NCBI GenBank assembly: GCA_900618425.1
Contig: UZAN01039376.1
Coordinates: 223,259-287,258, forward strand
Length of the DNA stretch: 64,000 nt
Reading direction: 5' to 3'
From: Echinostoma caproni
Taxonomy: Eukaryota; Platyhelminthes; Trematoda; Plagiorchiida; Echinostomatidae
Positions 57,101-64,000 of this stretch are shown here, in pieces (the first letter of the stretch is position 1; the number at the start of each line of letters is the position of its first letter). A program made the position numbers and the translations under genes. Below the pieces are notes generated by a model. The model was not told the DNA's origin and ran no database searches. It saw only the letters and a program-made list of their open reading frames with translations.

Positions 57101-57972
57101 TCAGTGTTGGTATTTGAAACGATAGATTTGGATTCACGTTCTCACTTTTATAAATAACATCGATTTGATTGTTGGTGACAAATCTTCACTAGTATCTACT
57201 CTGTTTGAATATTTTGTGATATAGCTGAGGAGATTACAAAAATAAGCGTTCCGGCACTGAAGAAAGATGTACTGCAATCAATTCAATAAGCTGCGGGGTA
57301 ATCCCCTTTCAACAATGGAATAGAAAATGAGGCTCAGATTCTTGAGACGAATTTTGACGTTCTTAACGTTCGAAATGACCTAGCAAGAAGCTATTTTGTT
57401 TGCACGGTTAAATTGAATATGTGGGACAATCATGCATAGGTCACTGATGGTCTTTGCATGGAAGACGAATTTTGTTGTAAAGCTTACTCCGATCAGAAAC
57501 AATCTCAACCGAACACAGACACATAGGGTTCACCAAACCACCCAAACCCTACCCCTTACCCATCCCAAATTACCTTTCGACCCATTGTGAAAATGCGTCT
57601 TCACTAACAACAAGCCCTCGTGTGATCCGTGCAGGTACGATTATGAATCATTGGAAAACAATTCTTCGCGTTCGGACTATTGTTCTGATGTTCATTAGCC
57701 GATTAGGAGTATAGCCGGCAGTTTTATTTTAGCAAATGTTTCCAGTAGTTTACTGACACAACCAAAATAGGAGCTTAGATATGGGGAAAATCCACGCAAT
57801 TATTTGCATTTAATTCATTACTATTTTTGACGACATTTTATGCAATGGGTCATAAGGGGTTCTGAGCTAATAAGTTGTCTCAGTCTGGACTCCAATTTGG
57901 TATATAATATTTGCTTTCGTCAGCGACAATACTCAAAATACGGATATTCCGGTTGAATATTGAAATGCTTAC
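54168..57972. other. Long non-coding stretch
   Basis: AT-rich sequence with no recognisable exon or element over almost 4 kb except the AT microsatellite. A C-rich patch at about 57530-57570 resembles the tails of PLEs but no PLE coding block precedes it. Confidence 0.45.
55861..55885. repeat. (AT)n microsatellite
   Basis: About 25 bases of uninterrupted AT repeat. Confidence 0.95.
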
Positions 57973-58096
57973 CGCTGAGAACCACGTCATAGATACGAGA
58001 ACACACTGAACAACTGGCTGGGTGACTCATCCGTGTGAGATCTTGTGTAATACCACGACTTACGTCCACATCTTCAAAACGTTCCAAGCAAACGTT
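57973..58096 (-). CDS. Candidate internal exon, unknown protein
   Basis: Acceptor TTTGCATAAACCAG ends at 58097 and a strong donor (CAGCG|GTAAGC) follows 57973. Forty-one codons read NVCLERFEDVDVSRGITQDL, TRMSHPASCSVCSRIYDVVL and S, with one spare base. The charged, cysteine-paired composition (CSVC) contrasts with the AT-rich surroundings. An internal GTAAGT offers an alternative donor after DVD. No family is recognised. It could belong to the same gene as the terminal exon at 51348, but the phases need at least one exon between. Confidence 0.42.
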
Positions 58097-59509
58097 CTGG
58101 TTTATGCAAATTCGCATTAACAAATACATTTGTCAAAAATCCACGAGGCTAAATCGAGGAATCCTCTGCAGTAGTCATGACATGGATAGAGGGCAAATAG
58201 GGTTTTATAGAATGAAAAAAATCACTTGAAACATTCATTTCTAAAATCCATGAAGAACTTTTGTTCGGTGATCAAATAGTTAAACCTCATGTTCGCACAG
58301 TCCTTTGCTAACATATTCAGTCTACTCATCCAATCCAGGATATGTTGTTCGTTGTTGAGTATGGAGAAAATAGTCGACTGTTCTTATGTGTGCAGGCAAA
58401 TATACTATTAGCTTACAATATGGGTAACAACTCACTACACAAGAACATACGGTAGCAAACAATTCAGTTTTATTCTTCATACTCCGCCTTCAAACATTCT
58501 GATCATAAAATTCAGGCAGTATCTCTTGGAAATTGAAATTCAACTTCCGGTTTGACTGCTGAAATGCTGAGCAAGTACGTCACACACACATACACACTGA
58601 AGCGTAATACTCATTTACAAGAGGTCAAAGAGTTACTACCCCCAGGGTCTCTTTCTGACCTCCATCTTTCATGATTTGCAAATCACCGTTCAAAACACTC
58701 GAGTTTGAGTAATTTGGTCATGTATGCAATCGGGAAGTTCTTTGCTCGAGTACCCTAAATCCATACTGTGGTTAGGCACGAGAAAACCCGATTCTGCCAA
58801 TAGAAAGATCCGCACGATGCAAAGGAACCCAAACAAAAACAATCAACTAGGTTCAATACCAATGCTTTGGGCTTTGTCATTTCGGCGAACAGATGCTGAT
58901 GAAGAAGGGAAGCTGTGATACAGACCGAAGACAGATGTCATCTGTGTCGCCCTTCGTTGCTGTCGTGCCAAATGAACTGGTTGGCTATCACTGAAGACGA
59001 CACCTGAACAAACATGAATCGGCAATGCGGTTCAGCCATTGTATGAGCCGATTGACACAGTGGTGACGCACACACCATCCATGTTTTGGGTCCGAATTTC
59101 ATACCCCGAAAGGGATGACAGACCTGCACCATTGAGGAGCTCTAAGACGAGCGAAACTCGAGTCTAGTGCTTCCGAGTGCGTGATTGAATCGATCAACTG
59201 AGGATTATGCGTGAAGGTGAAGTCCGAATGATAGTTAATTCAAATCAATCAAGATCAGGAATCCCCCATCACTACTCACAAGTAACTGTGAGTTGAAGAC
59301 GGATGTAAAAACAGCGTGAATTCGGAGAGAGATAGACATGCCAAGGAGAAAACACTGGCCTCCAAGATCCCTATTTATCCAGTTGGCTAAGTTAATTCAT
59401 GCCATCTTGTGTTGATCGCCTCAACTTATTAATATCCCGGTACATTTGGGCACAATAGGAGTCACAGTGGTACGCCTGCCTGTCCTCTACCCGAGGGATG
59501 CACAACGCT
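58097..59509. other. Non-coding stretch with GC-richer patch
   Basis: A patch at about 58900-59160 is visibly more GC-rich than its flanks and open in several frames on both strands. It could be an old repeat or an exon. No motif decides. Confidence 0.35.
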
Positions 59510-59740
59510 TGAAACAGTAAATCTGCGCACTTAAAACTTAGTTCCCATATTCAACATATTCTGAAAGGCCCACATGCCACCCGTCCTGCTGCATCGTTTT
59601 ACTCGTCGTCCTTGGAGAATTTATTAGCTAAGCTGTCTTCTTCGGTGTCAACTCTGATTTCCAAATTTAGTAGCTATTTTTCACCTGAGATGGGCTGTGA
59701 CAAAGCAACACTATGTCACCTACCCTCAGGCCTCTCTTAG
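59510..59740 (+). pseudogene. Coding-like remnant, possibly retrotransposon ORF
   Basis: An open frame from about 59525 to a TAG at 59738-59740. It reads AHLKLSSHIQHILKGPHATR, PAASFYSSSLENLLAKLSSS and VSTLISKFSSYFSPEMGCDK. Helical, leucine/serine-rich spacing suggests protein origin, perhaps the region upstream of a LINE reverse transcriptase. No catalytic motif is visible, so the source is a guess. Confidence 0.3.
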
Positions 59741-59814
59741 CTGACAACAATTTCTGCCAGTTTTTATGTCATAGGAAATTATTCTTCAACTCATCTCTGA
59801 TAGTCTATAGCCCN

Positions 59815-59832
59815 NNNNNCCCCCCCCCCCCC
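59815..59832. other. Assembly gap beside a poly-C run
   Basis: Six Ns followed by about 13 C residues, which suggests a homopolymer where sequencing failed. Confidence 0.8.
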
Positions 59833-60231
59833 AGAATGTTGATTAGCCCCAAGCATTGATTTTATCTCTTTTATACACAAACTGAGGCAAAATACTTTAC
59901 CATTTTAATCACTCAAATAGCAACAAACAGAACATAAATACAGCAATATGGAGAACGCATAGGAGTACTGTTCGCGTTATCAAATTTGAAATGATTAACG
60001 CCGCACCTTCCGAAAATGGTTATGGATGTGGGTTGACCAAATAAGTTTGCTGGTCATGTTAACTTCAATTTATTCACAAATTCTACTCTACATAAAGAAT
60101 TAGTAATTATTTCTTGTGATTTTCACACCAACGGAAGAGTGTAATGAACCATACGACATTCAACATATTTGCTAAGGTAGAAACAAAGACACGATTGAAC
60201 AGAATCCATAATAATTAGGATCATAAACCTG

Positions 60232-60400
60232 AAGTTGTGCAAGCAACGTAATCTGGTACAAGCATTGCTGTTACCATGACCATAGAAGTGATTTCCCAAT
60301 GCTTCTATTTGACGCTTTTTCTACTCTTCCACTTTTTTTTCTATACTGCCTGTTTTCTCACACTTTTCCACCGGTCTCATTCATTCTTTACAAACAATTT
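60232..60400 (+). repeat. Dispersed repeat R1, left-end fragment
   Basis: Matches the left flank of R1 copy 1 (15516-15660) in the same orientation: CAAGCA...TCTGGT...GCTGT...TTACCATGA...AGAA, then a pyrimidine-rich block. Confidence 0.55.
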
Positions 60401-60559
60401 TCACATATTTTTACCTTGCCTTGCCATTAACCACTCATCATGACTCCATAGCTTGTTGTCAACCAAAAACTCTGCCCGCATACATTCATTCAACATCAGC
60501 TTGGGCCTTGTATTTGTCAGTTGACTAATGGAACTATATATGCGAATGCCGGAAGTGAT

Positions 60560-60905
60560 ATTTCGGAAAGAAAGTTCATCAAAATTTGGACATGGTCGAA
60601 CGTCCAAGATACCTAATACTGTTGTATGCGTATCAAGCCAGTAACTATCACTACATCAAGGAAAGCGTGAGTGTGTATGTGGTTCGTACTTCTCTTCTTG
60701 GTTTGTCTGTAATCAGGATTTCTAGCTAACTCTCTTAGGTGAACTGCTAGTGGTTCACCGACTGGTTAACACTCCCGGATGTTGGGACTCGTTCTCTTGC
60801 TTTGATGGTAAAATACCTCCACCAAGAGAAGGCAGTAAATAGAGCTATTTGAGACAATTGTTGCATGGGAGCATTTCACAAGGTCCAAGTAAGGAGTGGT
60901 CAGTT
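60560..60905 (-). repeat. Dispersed repeat R1, copy 3 (inverted)
   Basis: The reverse complement is collinear with copies 1 and 2: CTTGTGAAATGCTCCCATGC, a GGTGGAGGTATTTTACCA block, GGTGAACCACTAGCAGTTCACC (in two parts), and ATCTTGGACGTTCGACC at the far end. Its own left-end fragment lies 160 bases away in the opposite orientation, so the copy was inverted or assembled from two insertions. Confidence 0.7.
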
Positions 60906-61383
60906 ACAACCCATGACATCCATTCCCGAACATAACGATGGTTTCGAAGACTTTGAAGCAAGAGAGAGATTTTGACTTTTGTGGAAAGATCGACTAAGGA
61001 ATGGAAACGAATTCCGCGAAATAGTCAACAAAAGCAAATGGGGATTTAGTACAACCATTCAAAGACCAATTTGTTCGGAGACGGTATTCAAATGGGATTC
61101 GTTTGGCTTGTACCATTGCATTTTATGGATCACTTGGAATAATCGTGAAATGCTTTTGAAGTTGAAAAACATCCCTTTCATTCAAATAATGAGCAGCGGA
61201 TATTAAGGTTATGAAAAGAAAGATTCGGATGGTTATGGGATTGTGACTGGCCTCCAACAGTTGGTACTTCACAAGCGCGAAGTGATTGTTCCAGTTGTGG
61301 AAATTGCCCCAAATGTGAAGAGTGGGGCGGGCAAAACCTTCGCTCTTGCAGAAGAATGGTCTACAACTATTTAATAGTTTTAG

Positions 61384-61524
61384 CACTCCAAAGTTCGAGA
61401 ACGATTTTATCTCACAAATATTGTGTGAAGAATTGGCCGGAAGAATAACCTACGGGCGACCAGAGAATGCACTACTTTGGGTGTCAGCAGCGATATCCTG
61501 TGCCAACCGTTTCGTCTTTCCAAG
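61384..61524 (+). CDS. Candidate internal exon, unknown protein
   Basis: Acceptor TTTAATAGTTTTAG ends at 61383 and donor CCAAG|GTGAAG follows 61524. After one base the 46 codons read TPKFENDFISQILCEELAGR, ITYGRPENALLWVSAAISCA and NRFVFP, with two spare bases (AG). The composition is distinctly protein-like with a short hydrophobic helix. The spare bases join in frame to the exon at 63180. Unidentified. Confidence 0.45.
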
Positions 61525-63179
61525 GTGAAGACTGATACATTTCCATAGACGCTTGTACATTAGAGAACAATCAATACATCCAAATCGTTTTAGTTAATAT
61601 TTACTGGAACTTACACTTTTATGTGAAACACAGCTTCAGTAGGTGAACGACTGTGTTAAAGTGGAACAGACGAACATTGATAAAGTAGTTGAAAACCATA
61701 AGAAATCCGTCACGAAGAGAAATGTTTGTGAATGGGAAGTTAGAAACGTGAAATCTAAAGTGATGAGATCAAAATGAAGATTTGTACAGACAAATTGTGA
61801 AGGTCTATCTCAAATCAAGCAGTAGTCATAGGTGGAAAATGGTGCTTTTATTGCTGAAGTCAAAATGGGGACGTATGTGTTCGGCGAATACTCTGTCTAG
61901 TATCGCGTTGCCTCCTATGAAACAGTAGCGAGGAATGATTATATCCAAATATTAAAGAAAGATAGATACTCGTAGGACCAAATCCCCTGAAGGTTTACAT
62001 ATAACTTCTGGGGCAGCAGTAGAGCAGCAAGAGGTACAAATGGATCCAATAATGATATGTAATCAGGATTTGTGTGCTCATTAGTTAAACGTGTGTGAGT
62101 AAGATGGAAAAATCTAGGGTGACATCGCATAGTTTGGCATTCAATGTCCTTCACTTAATACTGAAAAAGAACATGGAACTTACAACACCTGGTAACGGTG
62201 ACATGTGAAAACACTAACTCCAGCCTGTTGGTGACTTTGATAAACCGTTAAGTTCCTTGTGATTCAGCCAAAAGTATTGGACAAGGAATAAACAAATAGA
62301 ACTTGTACAAATTCGTGTCCCGAAGGCAATCTTAGAATAGGACATTATGAGAAAAAAATGATTACATATTCGTGCTAATCTATCAGAAAACAGTCTGTGG
62401 GGTGAAACTAAGAGTCACTAGAAACCTTACCTCTTTGGGATTTCAGTTTCAAGTGGAATGGAGTGAAACTTGATTCATACAAACTGAAAGGCAATCAAAA
62501 GATATCTTGGTGAATTGGACTATCAAACAGCATGAACATGAAATTGCAAATTTTGATTTGCCATGGTACGGATCAAACTTTTACATGAATGGTTGTACAC
62601 AGCTGAGGAGATAACGTGAAACAGTTAAATTCAACCTGTCCTGTGACTATTCATGTTCTCGCTTTCATGAAAGTTTTCAATGCCCAAGGGGCTTCTTAAT
62701 CTGTTCCATTTTCTTTGGGCTTGAGAACATGAATCGGAATGTTTGTGATAACCAACAAAGAGCACTGAACAGCTGTTTGTTCCTGTTTGGGATTCGTCAG
62801 CAGTGCGTAATTTTTGTGTTCCTGTCAGGACTCAAACCGTGATCAGTCGGGTCGGGACTTCAAACCCTTACCTCTGAGCTGCATGGCCAACAGTCATCAC
62901 TTAGTGAGAATGGCTCAATCAATTTTAGAGTATCAAGCTTGTATTAACCCATTCGATTGTTCAGAGGCACCAGGCACTTGATACTCTGAAACCGACTCGG
63001 AATGATTTTGCCGTAAACTGAATACCAGCAGCTTCTCAATATACCGTGGTCAATATTAGTGTTCTTTGACTGCACAAAAAACTGCAAGCAAACGGACCGA
63101 AATCTTTTCAGTTTGTAACGGAAGTTGTGTGTCGAACTGAAGTTTGCACAGTGTTGTGTGTTTGCGGCATGGGTTCCAG
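61525..63179. other. Probable intron or non-coding stretch
   Basis: No exon recognised between the two plus-strand candidates. Contains an 11-bp inverted repeat at 62650-62733 and a tRNA-like minus-strand segment at about 62843-62905 (a TAGCTCAGAGG-like box A and GGTTTGAGTCC box B), probably a decayed SINE. Confidence 0.4.
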
Positions 63180-63279
63180 ACGAGCACTTACATCCGTCCA
63201 GACCTGGTGGCCTATTGTTCAGTATAGTCAGATTGTCGAATATGGGCGTGTGTTATTAGGATATACCCCAGAAACAATG
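63180..63279 (+). CDS. Candidate internal exon, unknown protein
   Basis: A GGTTCCAG acceptor ends at 63179 and a strong donor (CAATG|GTGAGC) follows 63279. The entry base A completes AGA with the AG left at 61524. It then reads RALTSVQTWWPIVQYSQIVE and YGRVLLGYTPETM, ending in phase 0. The same frame is open upstream to a better pyrimidine acceptor at 63111 (adding FVTEVVCRTEVCTVLCVCGM GSR), giving a 168-base exon in phase 0 instead. The CVCG...RRAL wording of that longer version also faintly recalls a PLE nuclease, the main alternative. Confidence 0.35.
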
Positions 63280-64000
63280 GTGAGCACGTTTTTCTCCACA
63301 GTCAACTAACTTGCCAATTGAGTGACAAAATGAGTGCAAGATGCAACGGTAGATAATGTCAATTATTAAATGTTTAAATCAATCTTTTATGAGAACAAAA
63401 GTGGAAATGGTTAATTTGATCGCAGATGTCTGAATCCTCGGAAATCTGAAATTAATAATTCTTTTATTATTGAAGAAACTAGTTAGACGTGATATGCATG
63501 ATATTATTCTTCACAAAGATATCTGATCAAAATAGTCACCGATTTCAAGGCACCTGCGGAGGGGGGCGTACATAAATGAGAACATCTAATGGAACTGAGA
63601 CACGTCTATCTGATTGGTGGAAATATTTTCCGGGTTAATGGTGTAAGTGATGATTCAGTCAAGAAAATGTTGTCTACCACATAATTGAGAAACAGGTCTT
63701 AGAAGGCAACTTTTGGAATACTCGGTAGACTGCGTCTTTTTTTATTATTGAGGGCTAACTGAGAACCCCTATTTACTTCTGAATGGAAAGAATCGAGTAA
63801 AGGGTACCATTTGAACTCTACCGTAATTATATTTAGTTTGCAAAGACAAAAGTTGTTAAACTCGTCCTTAGATGAAATTTAAAATATTGCTGTCACAATA
63901 ACCTAACGCATCCTTTATGTTGATTCAGCTGATAAGTATTTCAAGGATACGGTGACTTGTGGAGGGAGAAACTAAGCTTACATAAGAAGGTGAATGTTTG
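63280..64000. other. Non-coding stretch
   Basis: No coding block or repeat family member recognised up to the end of the window. Confidence 0.45.

Noticed and set aside
1..64000. CRISPR array, bacterial operon, rRNA or viral genome
   Set aside because: No regularly spaced direct repeats, no ribosome-binding-site-led gene runs, no rRNA signature and no capsid or integrase block. All reverse transcriptase readings are PLE or CR1 type.

Overview
This window looks like animal nuclear DNA from a gene-poor, repeat-rich genome. It is AT-rich (about 40% GC by eye, not counted). The longest clean open frames are only about 110-150 codons on either strand. Short GT/AG-bounded coding blocks sit between large amounts of decayed retrotransposon. 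Penelope-like elements (PLEs) with a GIY-YIG tail, a CR1-type LINE and tRNA-derived SINEs together make me favour a parasitic flatworm, probably a digenean fluke. That placement is inference. There are no bacterial operons, rRNA genes or CRISPR arrays. Single Ns, an NNNN and an NNNNNN run show it is draft assembly.

The main finding is how much of the window is decayed PLE. I found nine remnants by reading all frames for the conserved C-terminal blocks (FTSFVP, CxCG...GRTxRRL...EH, HLxxxGH, AEAxxIR...PELCxQK, LPW): 2.85-3.54 kb (-), 12.69-12.97 (+), 19.40-20.02 (-), 24.76-25.08 (+), 31.49-31.78 (-), 35.91-36.20 (+), 37.65-38.11 (+), 38.75-39.21 (-) and 39.81-41.31 (-). The last is nearly full length from the reverse transcriptase to the GIY-YIG end. 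It has inverted terminal arms, and one arm is split by a 285-bp solo LTR with a 5-bp target duplication. A smaller element at 2.69-3.67 kb has the same inverted-arm layout but no reverse transcriptase. A CR1-like LINE 3' end lies at 46.76-47.67 kb. SINEs fall into two families (SINE-A near 2.2-2.6 kb; SINE-B at 9.4, 16.9, 21.7, 46.2 and 54.0 kb). A third, unclassified dispersed repeat (R1) is present at 15.5-16.2, 48.9-49.3 and 60.2-60.9 kb.

Between these are candidate exons of host genes. Best supported are a three-exon minus-strand set at 18.32-17.35 kb with matching splice phases and a two-exon plus-strand set at 34.95-35.69 kb that faintly recalls a metallocarboxypeptidase propeptide. Next come single exons at 26.90 (+), 33.56 (-), 51.35 (-, terminal), 57.97 (-), 61.38 and 63.18 kb (+). 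Weaker candidates are at 4.2, 6.99, 23.1, 29.2, 42.7, 48.4, 50.7 and 52.0 kb. I could not name most of the proteins. The rest is non-coding sequence with AT and CATA microsatellites. No complete gene with promoter, start, all exons and stop can be assembled here, so introns are probably long and many exons lie outside the window or are unrecognised.
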